64,000 nucleotides of DNA from positions 27,483,785 through 27,547,784 of the forward strand of contig NC_053116.1 in NCBI RefSeq assembly GCF_010015445.1, written 5' to 3'. Shown one piece after another: positions 24,981-38,955 of this stretch. How positions within the stretch are numbered: the first letter of the stretch is position 1; every line of letters begins with the position of its first letter. Position numbers and translations under genes: made by a program. This stretch comes from Perca fluviatilis (Eukaryota > Chordata > Actinopteri > Perciformes > Percidae). The notes under the pieces are model-generated. The model was not told the DNA's origin. It made no database searches and was given only the letters and a program-made list of their open reading frames with translations.

Positions 24981-25324
24981 CTCCATCTGTGTCAGTGACG
25001 TCAGCCTCGGCCTGTTCAGGTACAGCTGTTCCTCCAGGGTCTCAGAGGGGAAGAAGAGTCCACCGGGCAACGCAGCAGAGAAGCTGACATTCAGGATCCC
25101 GCCCGGCGCAGCATCCAGATCGGGCTGGATATTGAAGATGAAAACATCCTCGACAGGCACAGAGAGCACTGCTGACACGCCTTCCAGGAAGTTACCCAGC
25201 AGTGGTGACAGGAAGTGCTCCTGGGACATGTTCTGGAGGCGGACAGTGACACTGCTGCCCAACATGTCCTCTGTGATGATGAGGACACGCAGAACACACT
25301 GGGCTGAAATGCTGTGGACGCCAT
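24981..25324 (-). CDS. celsr3: celsr3 exon 2: end of EC9 and membrane-adjacent-like domain
   Basis: 344 nt between acceptor CTTCAG|AT and donor GGAG|GTTAGT. The split codon from exon 1 (G+AT) gives TDGVHSISAQCVLRV, the last strand of cadherin repeat 9. It is followed by the family-specific segment LQNMSQEHFLSPLLGNFLEG and then EDVFIFNIQPD. This segment links the cadherin array to the EGF domains in all CELSR proteins and corresponds to what is described structurally as a membrane-adjacent-type (MAD-like) module. It contains one N-M-S sequon. The exon ends in phase 0 after Met-Glu and reads on into VLPFDDN of exon 3. Intron 1 upstream is 19,585 bp and intron 2 downstream is 2,087 bp. The reading frame is uninterrupted and phase-compatible on both sides. 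Confidence 0.93.
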
Positions 25325-27900
25325 CTGAAGAGAAGAGAGCGGAGGAAAAAATGTTAGGTAAAAGAATATAGGTGCTCATTCATGAGGTGTATAGAAGACA
25401 GACAAAAGGGTTAGTAGGTGAAGGAGATAGAGAAAGATAGAGAGGTTTGGAAAGACAACTAACTGTAGGAGGGAGATAGATGAAGGGGGAGGCATGAGGG
25501 AGAAGGGTCAAAGAGTGAAAGGGATAAAGATCAGCGCAACAGAGGTAAAGAGACAGCAATAAATGAATGGGAGCCAGAGAGGAAGGATTACAAAGGCAAA
25601 GCGAAAAGGTGAGAAGATTAGGCTTTAAATTATGTAAGAATTGATCTGCTGTGAAGGAAGTTTCCAGTTTCAAATATGTTTTTTATTCAACCACCCTCAA
25701 ATCTGTTAGTTTCCTAGCCATAATCTGAGTTTTGTTTTAATGCATATATGTATGTAACAGTTGTCTTACATTTTTACATGACAAGCAGGTTAAAAAAGGC
25801 ACACAATTTGTTATACTTTGAGGTGAATTGTCAAATTTGTAATGTCCACAACCAACCCTGTTTACTACAAAACACTTTTGTATACTGCCATATAAGTTTT
25901 AGAGGCAAAAAATGGCTCCCTGGATTACTTTCACTGGCAATATTTTCTTTTTCCATTCCAGGAAGTGTGATATTTTTATAACAGACGTCATAGGGAGCAG
26001 GTTGATGTGGATGGTTGGGCATACAAAACACAGGACTTTGACACAGGGTTTCCTGTTTCCCACTTGTTGTTTGAGGCTAAAACACAGGTTGAGCTTAAAG
26101 TTGTGGAAAGATGGTGTTTTTAATGGTTTTGGTTCAATATTTACCATCTAGTAATGTTTAAGAGACTCTCTTTTCCTAAGCATTACCAAGTGCTTTAAGA
26201 CTTACAAAATATATAAGCCATGTAAGTAAGCCAAGAGCTGCCTGCTGGGTATTGCTACACATACACAGACACACAAATGAGGATGTCAAATAGTTTGGTG
26301 GTTACCTTGCTAGCTAATGAAGGACATGATGATGGTCTTGTTTGTAATTGTGACCTAAATCTAGAAACAAATTATGTTCATCAGATGTTCACATCCACTT
26401 AAAATGTGATTTTATTTAGCCATACTTAAACTATTACAATATCGGTCACATAGCCAGCGTTTTTTTGTTTTGTATCTATATATTTAGCTAAACATACAGC
26501 TAAACATCCTTCATGATAGATTTGTGATATACAGTAAGACGGTATGGTCATTTTATGAAAGCAACATCACCGTTGTTAGCAAAGATATTGCAATTCTTTA
26601 ATTGTATGTTCCAGTAAGAGAGGGAAAACTGAAATCTAGATTTATTTGTGAGCCAGGAAGTGGGTTTCAAGTCTTGTGCATGTGATTGAACAAGCCACAC
26701 AGAGACAGAGAAAAAGAGAGATAGAGAGGTATCACAGAGTGTTCTCATGCAGAAAACATCATCTCCCCCGTCTCCGCACAGTCAGCTTCAGTTACAAATT
26801 CAACACAGCGTTCCTTTTCTCTGTAACCCGTCACTACTACAAAATGAGTTTGTAGGCATCACAGCAGGTCACAACCGTCACAAACAAACCGTTTCAACAA
26901 CAGACAGAGATATGTTTCATCTACGCTGGATGCAAACACAGTCCAGTACTGGGCTGCATTGTATATCGTAAAGCAATTTGGTGCGACAAGCTGGCTAATA
27001 AGCTACAAAAGAAAACAAATGCACATGACCACACCGCCTTGAGGAGGCAATTTTCTGCTGTGGCACCGAGGTGCTGTGAAGGTGAAACAGGGTGAACGAT
27101 AAGACAGAGAATGAAAGAGTAAGAATGCAATACACGAGGGGTCTCAATGCAAAAAGGGCATGGCAAGTGGTGGAAAGAAAAAATGAATGAGAATGAGAAA
27201 AATAAAAACGGCAAGAAAGCAATGGATGGAGGGTGAGGGGTAAAAGAGACAGAGGGAGGATGTTGACACAGGGAGGCAACGGAGGGTGAAGGAGGTTTAC
27301 TAGAAACTGGAAAAAGCAAAAGAGATGATGGAGGGAAAGAGAATGAGGGCTTTCAACCAGGGATTAATGAAAAAGAGAGAGAGCACTATAAATATGGAAA
27401 CTCACAATCAATACTAATTTACTGTTAAAGTTAGTTTAAATAATTGATTGATTATTTGTTCTTTTCTTTCCCTTTGCTAATACTGTAGTACAATTTGAGA
27501 GGTTATTGAATTGATGAAATTGTAAATTTAATTTAATTTATAGTTGAGTAGAGTTGATTACCATCATTTACAATTTGTAACTTATTTGCTTTTGACAGAA
27601 ATTGTCAAACAGACAGAAAGGAAGAAAGGAGTGAAGGAAACTAGAAAGGCATAAAAGAAAAAGAGAGGCAAATTATAGTAAATGTTAGAGAAGGAAGGAC
27701 ACAAGAAAATGACTCAAGAAAACGAGCGAGATGTAGACAGATGAAAAAAGCCAGAGAGAAAAACTGAATAAATAGAGAAAGAGATAGAGAGAGATGTAGA
27801 GAAAAGAGAACGAGAGAGGGGTGGAGGGAGGGGGGTTGGGTTGGGTGGCAGCTGGTTTGATTACTGGATTATGAGGAGCCTCACTCCCCACTGACCTCTG

Positions 27901-27965
<65 letters not shown>

Positions 27966-27983
27966 TACACACACACACACACA
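27901..27983. repeat. (AC)n microsatellite
   Basis: About 80 bp of AC repeat with one GAT interruption. Confidence 0.95.
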
Positions 27984-28333
27984 CAACAACATCCAGAGCC
28001 CTTCGTAATAAATGAAGGAGTGGCATGAAGGGCCAGAGGAGGAAAAACTCCCACAGAAAATCATCAGGGAACATTTTAATGGAATAATTAGTGGAAATAG
28101 ATGGATGAAAAGACAGACAGACGGACAGATGTCTGACTTTAAAATAACATACAGTATTAGGTGAAGTAATTAAATGTCACCTCGTCTTCTGGGGCTAAAA
28201 ACCAGCTTTATTATCAGCCCTCTGGATCACGATGCAAAGACGCAGCAGTAATTGACGCTGATCTCCCATTGTCATTAAAATGAGACAGGGATCTATGAAA
28301 AGACCCGGGATAATCTCCTGGAGTAGGACCCAA

Positions 28334-28336
<3 letters not shown>

Positions 28337-28400
<64 letters not shown>

Positions 28401-28410
28401 CACACACACA
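28337..28410. repeat. (CA)n microsatellite with TATA interruption
   Basis: CA repeat broken by a TATATA stretch near 28395. Confidence 0.95.
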
Positions 28411-28571
28411 TCCATCACAAATGCACATATTCACACTAATTCTGTACACATACAAAAATATACCCATCATTGACACAGAGCAATCTCTGGCCCCTGACTC
28501 TAACTTTAACCATCACATCTACATGCCTAACACCGACCCTTTCCCTAGTAACCTAAATCTGACTAACATTA

Positions 28572-28680
28572 AAGGAGTAGTCAGACATTGTGGGACATAT
28601 GCTTATTTGCTTTCTTGTCGAGAGTTAGGTATAGGCAGTCTCATGTCTGCACGGTAAATATGAAGCTAGAGTCAGGAGGC
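28572..28680. mobile_element. fragment of a common teleost interspersed repeat
   Basis: AAAGGAGTAGTCAGACATTG followed by TTGTCGAGAGTTAG and TCATGTCTGCACGGTAAATA looks like the start of a dispersed fish repeat I recall with GAGAGTTAG and CTCATGTCTG words. The family name is uncertain, and it is cut off at the CT/CA repeat. Confidence 0.5.

Positions 28681-28732
<52 letters not shown>
28681..28732. repeat. (CT)n(CA)n microsatellite
   Basis: CT repeat turning into CA repeat. Confidence 0.95.
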
Positions 28733-28733
<1 letters not shown>

Positions 28734-29241
28734 TAATCCTATTGGCAAGTATGCACTGAATTTGTACCCCTAATTTGTACCTTTTATTTCAAACGGATAT
28801 TTCAAACCACTTACTCAACGCTTTATTCCAATTGCTGGAAGATTGTGCTGCTTTTCTCCTCTTTGCCTCTAACCAATCCGTCTGCACCAAGGTTATTTAT
28901 TCCCTCGTTTGACACACTGTTTTGTGAGCAATTGCCATGTTGGCCTCCTGCAGATTGTGTGCACTTCACTGTTTTCTGATAAGAACAAAAATATGACAAT
29001 TTCCTCTGCCAGGCACACTGAACATTTTCCCTGTGAGTCTCACAGGCTCCCAAGAATCCCCTTTGGTGGCCCACAGGGGACAACAGTCATTCAAACAGGA
29101 ACATTTGACAACTCAACAAAACATGTAAACAGGCTAACATGAAATATGGTACTCCTGAATATCAGTGCTCCCTGACAGTTTTTAACTTCACCTTATCAGC
29201 CTTCAGGGGTAAGCAGCCATTACATTCTGACAGTTAACCTG

Positions 29242-29243
<2 letters not shown>

Positions 29244-29275
<32 letters not shown>
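29244..29275. repeat. (AC)16 microsatellite
   Basis: 32 bp of AC repeat. Confidence 0.9.
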
Positions 29276-29277
<2 letters not shown>

Positions 29278-32077
29278 AATTTGGTTTCCCTTTCTTTCTA
29301 CAGTCTAATTTGGCCAACCTGCATCAGCACAGGGCTATTTACTCATCCCTCATGTATGAAACCAATGGGAGGTTTGAAATAGAAAAGAAAAACAACCATT
29401 CAAGCTAAATGGCCATTTCAGCAATTAGAACCACCAAACTCTGTCCACTCCTGGCAGGTCTACTTTTACTCAGGTACATAATATGCTAGTTCTGCTAAAA
29501 ATACAAAAGTCTTACCAATAAGTCTGCAGAAAAATAAAGGCCATTTTCCAAAACAAGTTAGGTTTTAACTTTTTTTGTAACAACTGAGGATTGTCGTTAC
29601 AGCATGGGAATCTCACTAAAATCTGGTATAACACTAAGCCTAATTATAATGTTTCCTGCTGTGTTAAAAAGCACATGTTTTTCCAGAAGCTCAATAAGGA
29701 AAAGGTGCTTTCGGTAAAAGTAGTTGAGTGTTAGAAACTGTTTGCAGGGATTCCTTACTTCAGCTCAAGTTTGACTTTAAAGCACAAAGTTATTGTGCTA
29801 GATACACAAACTTGTATCAGATTCCCCTCTGTTACTAAAAAACATCCACCTAAAGAATAATTTCCCACAAAAAGTCAGACATTATCAGCTACAAAAATGG
29901 TCCATTTACAGACATGAACCTGTCTCTCATTTGGCCCTCAGACAACATTTTGATCAACAAGGGTAAATAAATACAGTAATAGTAACCACACATGCATCCT
30001 TGTATTTTATAGACAATAATTCAAATGATTTATCAATTGAAGAAATTATTATATAGTTAGTATAGATAGTTAATGACTTGGCCACTTCAGAGCCATTTAC
30101 GTCGTATAAGATATTGAACTGAATATTCAATTCAGAAATAAGGTTAAGCTGTCTAAGAAGGCCAATAATGATGCTTGATAAAGAGAGAGAATCCAGTGTG
30201 TACAAGGACATAAGTCACCAACTATACTTTAAATTCCTGCCAAAGCTTATGGGAGTCTCAGGTTTCAATCATTTTGTCAGACAATATATCACATCAGTGG
30301 AAAGACATGGAGCAGTTGTGATTTACTTTTGAATCCTGGTGAGAGGTGAGTAAGGGCGATCTTGTCCATAACTTCCCAATAAGCCAGGAAGTCATAACTA
30401 ATGCATCGCCCTTTTTCAAGGCACTCTGCATGCATCGAAACAATAAAACATTAATAACCTCCAAACTCAAAACCCACAAATGGAAGGTTATTTTGGCGTC
30501 TTTAGCACCACGGGAAAACAAAGCATTTCGTAAATAGCAACTCAGAGACGCTTCTGCGAGCTTTCATTGCTCCTGTGGGCTTCGAGCCAACATTTTTCCC
30601 TTCATGTGTCCGCACTTCAAAGAGGGAGGAGAGCTCGGGGCTGGCGTGCATAAAGCCTCTAAGAATAAACACACTGATCCGGAATCATCAGCGATGTCCC
30701 ATGGATGTGTGAATATCAATACGCCATGAGAGAGAGGCTGGCCTCTGATCAGTGCTGCGGCTCTAAGATGCTTTGTGGGTACACGGTCCCCAGCGTTTCA
30801 AAGGGTTGAAGGAGTTCAGTGCTATCTCCCTGTGCCAGGTAGCCTGACTAATAGCACACTCAAAGCTTCGTGAATGTCAGAGCATCCCGAGCTTGCCTCC
30901 TGGAAAATCCAGACGGAAATAGTCTGCAAAGTAGTGTACAATAGAAGCCCACAGCTGGAGCTGAAAACAGCCTCAGAAACATTTTTAAAAGCTGCAATAC
31001 AGGGCAGGAGGATGGGTCACATGGCAGAGTCCTGGCATTTTCCTTTGACGGTGAAAGCAAGAAAGTCACAGCAGGTTTGGAGATACTGCTCAGGTGGTTT
31101 GTGAAGATGTTAAGAAAAAGTTCTATCATTATTTTGTCTAAAAAAACTCAGAAGTCACAGATTCTTTGAAATTAAAGGGGAGCTGCTTAAAAAGACACCT
31201 TTGTGGTTTCATAGTTACATTATTAAGCGTTTAAGACAATAAATGTAGGAAGCTCCTTGGTGTCCTGCTCGTAGACATATCAGCTACACGTGACATGACC
31301 ATCGATAGGCACACAAGCTGTTTGTCCCAATGTACAGGTTTTCAAAATGACTAAATTAAGTATTTGAAAAAGCCTATGCTTGATTTTTGAATGTGCTGTT
31401 ATTGTAACCTTTTGTACCACAGTGAGAAAAGAGCTGCACACAGGTGGAGAAAATGAAAACACACTGCAAATGTTGGTGCAACAGTTTGATGAAGTTTAAA
31501 AAAAAAAAAGCTTTCAATCTTAGAAAAGCATTGAGCTTTCTATTGTGAAGTTTGATTGGCAATGGCCTTCTATAGTTGCAGTTTGATTGACGTCTGTTGG
31601 TGCGCTTATTCTAACATTTTCTCTTAGTAAAAAATGGTAAAGTACATTTCTTGTTTACTAACAGTATACTGTGACAAGTGTGTAGTACAAACTGTAGCCT
31701 ATTGGCTACATTTAGTATGTGATATGGAAAAGGGGACACACTGAAGAACAAATCTGGGGTTTCAAGACGGTCTATCATATCAACTATAAAACATGTTTCA
31801 GATGCAGATAAAGTCGTTCACCAGACATTAGACTTGAGGCCTCGGAGGAGGTGCAGCTGGCTGTAAAAGTAAAAGCAACGTGTTCTTCATTCAATTCTGT
31901 ACAGCTTTCAAAAATCTCCTGTATTTAAATTCAAATTCCTCCCACTGTTACTGTGGGAGGAAAACCTTGAATATCTATTTGCATGAATTAATCAAAGTTC
32001 ATATCTCACCAATAGGCATTTGTGTCAATTCAAAACATGTTTTGAATGTGTTCTCCATTTTTCTTTTATTATTCATT

Positions 32078-32150
32078 GTGGCTCTGTGTAGCTCAGTCTG
32101 TATAGGCTAACACTGCCGGGGTTAGAGGTTCAAATCCCTAAATGGTTAAG
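32078..32150 (+). mobile_element. tRNA-like SINE head fragment
   Basis: GTGTAGCTCAGTCTGTATAG resembles a pol III A box and AGAGGTTCAAATCCC a B box, spaced as in a tRNA. The folded acceptor stem is not complementary, so this is a SINE remnant, not a tRNA gene. Confidence 0.5.
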
Positions 32151-32907
32151 TCATTCACACATGGCATTGACACTGGTGTGACTAAAAGTCTAATTCAAAC
32201 TGTATGCACTCTTGGTTCTATAAGGAGTTGGGATTAAAAGGAAAAAAAGCCTGAAAGGGGAGATATATTACAACTAGCATGCAAAAACCCAAAACAGTAA
32301 AATTGGATTTAGACTGGACAAAAGCCATATGCTGTTACCCTGAAACACACTAAACACCGTCATGGTGCCTTCAACCCATTAGGTTGCAGACCATGTATCC
32401 ACAAACATGGTTTTAAATCCCATTTCACACTGTGTTGTCACATCCCTTTGTTTGGCCTTTTCCTGCCTCAGTGTTCACCGTCCTCGAAAAAGTCCTAATA
32501 AAATATGTGAGAAGGTTGAATTTTAAAAGCGCTGTGTGATACAAAAGTGTTTTATTTTTTTATTTTATGAGCTGTGTAAGTTGGCCGCAGGTCGGGGAAA
32601 TAAAACACTGCCCTTTTTAAACCCATAAACCGTTTGAGGTTGTTAACGGAGCGCACAGAGGACCATCTGATGTACAGTCACCTGAAAATAATGACTGAGA
32701 GAGAGATTTAAAGTATGAACAGCCAAAATGGCACTTCATACAAATAAGTACATAAGTGAATAAATGGATAGTTGCAAAGAGACTCAGGCGCTGGCTTGAC
32801 CGCTGATTTCTGCGCTCTGTTTGTTTTTTAAAGCCTTTTTACCCCTGAGGTCTGGGCACTCATTGTTCTCAGTGCAAAAGTAGAACAGAGTAAAAAAGCA
32901 ACACACA

Positions 32908-32910
<3 letters not shown>

Positions 32911-32962
<52 letters not shown>

Positions 32963-32973
32963 GCACACACACA
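32911..32973. repeat. (AC)n microsatellite
   Basis: About 60 bp of AC repeat with two ACGC interruptions. Confidence 0.95.
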
Positions 32974-33901
32974 GCAGCCCCAGCAACATAATGGTTTAAC
33001 CACCCTATCACAACAGAAGCACTAATCCTATACGTTAAACCAGATACACTTAACATGCACACACACTGAAAACAAAAAGCCCTTTCGCATGCAGAGACAA
33101 AATTTTCGCCCATATCACATTTATACACACCCGCATGTCTATTGTATGGATAAATAACACAAATCTACACTCTGACCTCTCTGACATGCAGACGTGACAT
33201 CTGTTAGCAGCTGTCTGCAGCAGCAGCCATCCTCCTCCATCTTGCATTTGTCTGTTTGTATTGTGGTGCTGCTGCTGCTGCTGCGTTTAGTCTTTTCTCT
33301 CAAATGTACAACCACAAAGACATTATGTTTGTGTGGAAAAAAAAGCAGAACCATAATAATAATTTTACTTATTTTTCATGCATAAAGAAACACTTTTTGT
33401 CCACAGGCACTGTAAACAGGGCTCCACCCTATCTGTTGTTGTGGTTTTTGAGTTAAATAATTTGGTATTTTGGAGCATAAAACTGTGGACTCTTGTAAAT
33501 CATTGCAGTCACTCCAGCACCTGAGGCAGGTTGTCTGTAGCAGCTTTCATCACACCCTCTGTCGCCTGAAAAGATCCCAAATTTAAATTTTCCAAACGAT
33601 TTCTCCTGTGGGGCAGTGTAATAGTGCAGCAGTAATGGTCAGATCAGTAGGCTATGCGCAGCAAAAGGGACTCCTGTGATGCTTACTTGTGTGTGCTAAT
33701 CACTCAAACACTTCCAAAGAGAATGCACACGACTAAATAATGTTTCAATAACAATTATTAGTGTTCACATCTTACTTTGTTGATAGATGGAAATTGTGGA
33801 AACCATGCTGAAAATGGCAAAGCTTTCACAGGAACTAAGAAATTCCTCTTTGTTCCCTGCGATTGTATTCAAGGGGGAAAAGTTGTCATCAAAGCAGAAT
33901 G

Positions 33902-34792
33902 TACGGTGGCCCTGAGAAGCCACTGCGCAGCAACTTAAGAAAACACATGCAAATAGATCACAATGCGCAACAAAAAGAAAACACACGCAAATAAACCACA
34001 ACATGCAACATAAAGAAAATCCACCCTTTGATTTTATAAATATTATTTACTCTCAAAAAATGCTATAAATCTATTTATATCTAGGGTGGTTTTTATTTAA
34101 AAAAACAGAAGCTTTGTGTTATATGTAGGGCAGTTAGCTGATTTCACCAGATGTGTTTTGAGATGGAAAGGTCAAAATGTCAAGCTGCATAATAGATTTT
34201 TCAAATGTGTTGAATATCCAACGGCCAATATAAAACCAACTTTGGCACAGTACGTTACACCACTGACTAGCCTCTTAGAGTTCAAGAAGTCATCAAAATC
34301 GATTGTTAAATCTGTAAGAAAAGAAAAAGAAGTAAGAATATAATTTTAATACTTCGTTCCCTGTGTGTGTTTTCATCCCAACCATGATCTTTTTCCTCAA
34401 TTTAACTTTTGTTTCGGTGTCTAAACTTGACGTTACCGTAGCTTTAGCCTCAACCATCTGCAGCCACGTGTGCATCACTTAAAATTGTCCTCTGGAAACA
34501 CTTCCATTTTGTTGTGGTCTATTTGCATGTGTTGTTTTATTGTTGCGTGTTGTGGTTTATTTGCATGTGTTGTCTTTATGTTGCGTGTTGTGGTTTATTT
34601 GCATGTGTTGTCTTTATGTTGCGTGTTGTGGTCTATTTGCATGTGTTGGCTTTATGTTGCGTGTTGTGGTCTATTTGCGTGCATTTTCTTATTGTTGCGT
34701 GTTGTGATCTATTTGCATGTGTTTTCTTTTTGTTGCGTGTTGTGATCTATTTGCGTGTGTTTTCTGTGCATTGGCCTCTCAGGGCCACCGTA
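33902..34792. mobile_element. 891-bp inverted-repeat transposon with 6-bp TSD (IS3EU-like)
   Basis: The outer 16 bp are perfect inverted repeats: TACGGTGGCCCTGAGA on the left and its complement on the right. AGAATG flanks both ends (33896-33901 and 34793-34798). Inside each end are inverted copies of one minisatellite unit, about two on the left (33925-34015) and about seven on the right (34511-34770). A 6-bp duplication with TAC...GTA ends fits my memory of the IS3EU superfamily; hAT would give 8 bp. No transposase is readable. Confidence 0.8.
34511..34770. repeat. 38-bp minisatellite, about 7 copies
   Basis: Unit of the form TTGCGTGTTGTGGTTTATTT followed by GCATGTGTTGTCTTTATG. The phase repeats exactly at 34543, 34581 and 34619; later copies vary. 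Open frames across it are translation of the repeat, not genes. Confidence 0.9.
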
Positions 34793-37612
34793 AGAATGTG
34801 TGTATCCTAGGACAACCGACAATACCAGAGAATGTCTAATAAGGGGAGAACTTCCACTCTCTGGAAAATTCCGGGTTGGTACAATGGGGCTAATAGGGAG
34901 TGAGATAGGGAGTGAACAGGCTCTCCATAGACAGGCTCTGACAATACTCATGTTCTGTTTGTTGCAATATAGTTTTCTACCACCAGTGGCAGCAATAAGC
35001 ACAACTGGTGGTATCTGCTCTCCATCGTTACAGTACAAGACATGTTTTTACCAGATTTGACAGCAACGCTGGTATTGTTTTCACCTTGTGAGTCTCTGTG
35101 TGTTTGTGTGTGTGTGTGTGTGAGACATCATGGCAAAATGTGGTCCTGAACACAACTACTGTAGCAGTAGCATAACAGAAGAGGATTTGAGTACCTTGCC
35201 GGGTGTTTATATCTCGTCTGTCTGTCTGTCTGTCTGTGGACAGATTTTGTCTTTGATTTTTCTTGCACTAGACAGTTCACATTTTCATAAAAAAAGGTGG
35301 TGATGGTGATTATGATGCACCACGTGAGCAAAGCTGATAGAGTCACATGTCAAATAAATCCGAACTGACCTGAACAGCGTAATATTGCTTTTTTAGTGTT
35401 GCAATGCATTTTTGTCAACAGACTCATCCAATCTAGCCCTGGTGTCTCCAGCTAAAATGCAGCACAGAGGCTGCTGGATCGCTGTCTGGCTTCTTTCTCT
35501 GAAGTGATCTCCTTTGTTTACAGTAATCATGGTAATGTTGTGAAGCTAATGTGGTAATGATTTATTGATGACACAATGCTAAACATAGTATGGAAGTTCC
35601 AGTCTGTTGATTATCTTTCCTCATTTTTCCTACATTGTGCCTCTCAGTCCTCCCTGGTGGCTGATTTGGACTAAACCAATTTTTATTGAGCCTCAGACCA
35701 GCACAAACAAATCATTAAAATGCTATTCATGAACACTTATATTCAGCATTTGGCGCTTTGATGTCTGAAAGGTTAGGAGAGCTGGCCTTTGGGTAATAAA
35801 CACTGTTTGTATGTGAAGTACAAAGTAAGTTTTGTATCTTTTTAAATGACTGTAAAGAGATAGTTACTAGAATGCTAAATATAAGTTTTGTTTACAGATA
35901 AGGTCTTGCTGGGTCTTGATCAAATGTCCTCAGTCCCCAGGCTGGTTTGATGATTAAAGATGATGATAAAGATAAAGACCAAACTGCAGATCTCTAAGCA
36001 GGGAACATGAAATTATTATGTTCTCAACTCCCTGAAAACTTCTGTCAAAATATTCACTCTTGGCAGCCCAACAGGCCTGAATTACATAACTGTCACAGCA
36101 TTCCCTTATGTACAATATTGCCTAATGTATCACTATTTCCCAGTAGTCATCCTGCCACTCAAACCACATTGTTATTCTTGGGAAGAGAAGTATCAAATGG
36201 ACTGTATTTGTACAGGGCAGCTCCCAGATGGGGATGTGCACAGTTGTGTGAATGGAGAGTAACTTGGCATTTAGTAAAGAGACCTGAGAGCACATCTAAC
36301 AAATCATGGATAAATGAAAGCTGGGAAACAGACACCTTATCAGTAGCTTACATTTAACTGTCAGAGAAAAACATTAATAAATCCTTTATACTGTACATTT
36401 GCATAACATAACAGAAGCTTAAGCCGTGGAAACATCCCACTTTCCTTCTAACACAAGCCTTGAGTTGTCAAGCACTTAACTATGTGATGGTGTTATAGTG
36501 TTAGACAGACATCCCCCCTAACCCATCCACTACCTAATATCTCTGGCCTTCGGTGACCTAAAAACCTCTGCAGAAAATCAGATTAACGTCCCTACACAGA
36601 AAGCTTTAAACAGACACTGGGTTTCTGTCAGAAACACTGGTTACACTATATAAAACATTACAATGTCATACAAACCCCTTGTTGCTTAATGTCTGCTATT
36701 ACAACACAGCTAAAAATATGAAAGAGCGGACAAATACTGCACAAAACCTGTTGAGGTCAGACTGGTTTGGTCCCAGTGACTGTGTCATGGTTACAGGACA
36801 CTAAGAATCCAGTAGTGAAACCTTCCATCTGGCTCTTTGTGTCAAACTGTGTCAAACTCCACAATGTTCTCTGCTCGACCTGAACCATTTAGCTCCTGAC
36901 GGGTGGTAGCAGTATCGTGCCCCTGACAGGCCGAAGATGTAGAGCGTACATCTAATGGAATCTAATGGATTCTAATGGCCTGGTAAAGGTTTCTTTACAT
37001 TGTGGTTGCCCAGTATGTACTGTATATGGAGGTCATCGTGGTTGCTAAATGAGCTGTAGTAAGTGCTGGGTGCTCATGATGCTGTGGGTTTGAGCCTGTT
37101 ACACATTTTTAACATGCAGTTTTTCTTTATCCTCTGTTAAGGTCTTAAGTTAAGTTAAGTTTAAAGTCAATATGTATGGTGTAGCAACACCAGCGTAGCA
37201 ATGCATGCTCATCTTTCTTTACTGCAGACAATAAATACATGTAATCTAATAGAAAGGCAATAGATAGATGGTAGAAATATACAAATCATGGTTTCTAACG
37301 GGACATCAATAATGGCAATACAACACAAGAGTAACACACACTGTACTCTTGCCTCATTTTACCTCCATGCTTGTAATATTGGGTAAAAAACAAATTATTA
37401 TCTAAAATGAGAATAATTCAAAGCGTTATGCTCTTGGGGGTTGACCTTTCTCAGCTGACCCACATGAAAATGCATTAGCTGTTTTGCACATAAATACATA
37501 CATACATACAGCATCAGCGTACTCACCCATAATGTGTAGGGCTCCTTAACATCAGTGCAATGACCTATATGTACTGAAAGTGTATTCATGGTGCACTGAC
37601 CTGAGTCATAGT

Positions 37613-38955
37613 CAGGGGCGGAGTGGGACCAAAAAATCTACTGGGAGGGGTGGGGGGATGGGGGGGGTTCGGATGGTCCAGTGAATGAATGAACAACACA
37701 CAGCACAGCAACACGATCCACACTAGCCCAACACAAGTAGCGCATTGGAACTGACAGCCCAGCTAACTTATGCCACAACATATTGGAAGTGCCTACTGTT
37801 GAGTTACTTCAGTCTAGATTTTTATGTTAATCACTCCTCCTGCTAGTGTTAGCGTCATAATCCTTATACACTTAACATAGCAGCAGCCAAGGGAAGTTAC
37901 TCATTTTAAAACTCTGAACATCTGCCAACCACTGAAGGACAAATTCAAGAGCCACTCAATAGTAAAACATTAATTTGTCTCATATTTACCACGAGCTACT
38001 TTGAAATTTCACAAGCTTTAGGCTGGCTGGTAGCTAGTGCTAATTCCCATCTGTGCCTAGGTGTGACATTAGGTGTTTAGCAATGGTAGCTTATTTCACC
38101 TGTAGTATCTTTACTCGTTGATGCCCGGAATATGTCCATTATTTTGGAGCATTTCGCTGCTTCCTCCTCCATAATTTTTTTCCTTTTGAGTCTGACCTTC
38201 TCAGCGCCAGCTTTCCCTTTTCTTTTTTGGCTTTCCATCATTAGACTCACACACTGTCTGTTAACGTTACCGATAGACTTCCAAACGTGACGAGGAAAAA
38301 AAGGTGTTTGATGTCTTTACGTCATAAGCCGACCAGGGCTATGCCATTTGGGGAGGGGCCGCTCACTGATCCCCCTATATTTCTGAAAATCCTAGACAAT
38401 GGTTGTGACTTGCACTTCGTTAGTGCTTTCTGATTATCATCATCATCATCATCATCATATTCTTTATTCAGGACACACACAAATGGTCCATAGCACAATA
38501 CAAAAACATAGCAAAATACAAACAGATACAAGATAAAACACATACAATAAGAAATGTCTACAACAGTCAAAATTCCACAATACACAAAAAAGTGTTCAGA
38601 TATTAGCATATAGATTAAAACGCCAGTGGTTCCACAGTCTTGAAGTGAACCTAACTGCACTCAATGCAGGGTTCACTAGTGTTGCAATGATGCTGTTGTA
38701 TGACTCCGTTAGTCTACACATACATCTGTACATGAGATTCCTGAGTACAGCAGGACAGGTGAATACATTATGATTAGCCTGTGTTTGTATTGAAATAAGA
38801 GGCTGCTGCAGCCCGCTGTACGCACACCAGGCGGCCGGATGGTGTTGCTAAGAACTTGCAATGTATAACTATTATCAGATCGGCCCTTGTGGCCTCGAAA
38901 CATTACCGGGCCACCGGGAAAAGTCCCGACTCTCCCGATTGCCACTCCGCTACTG
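37613..38955. mobile_element. hAT transposon (7/8 TSD) carrying an inserted LINE tail
   Basis: 1,343 bp starting CAGGGGCGGAGTGGGACC and ending GGCCACTCCGCTACTG-type sequence (CAGTAGCGGAGTGGCAATCG on the other strand). GTCATAGT (37605-37612) and GTCACAGT (38956-38963) flank it. It contains the minus-strand LINE fragment at 38395-38760. No transposase seen. Confidence 0.8.
38395..38760 (-). mobile_element. LINE 3' end with (ATG)n tail, nested in a hAT element
   Basis: On the minus strand the sequence runs from about 38760 through an AT-rich 3' UTR to TGTGTCCTGAATAAAGAATA and then a GAT/ATG trinucleotide tail at 38438-38459. Tandem trinucleotide tails after AATAAA-like ends are typical of fish L2/Rex1-type LINEs. 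The 5' end is truncated and the boundary at 38760 is approximate. Confidence 0.55.

Noticed and set aside
34470..34810. Open frames rich in Cys-Leu-Phe that look like membrane proteins
   Set aside because: They are read through the 38-bp minisatellite and appear in more than one frame.
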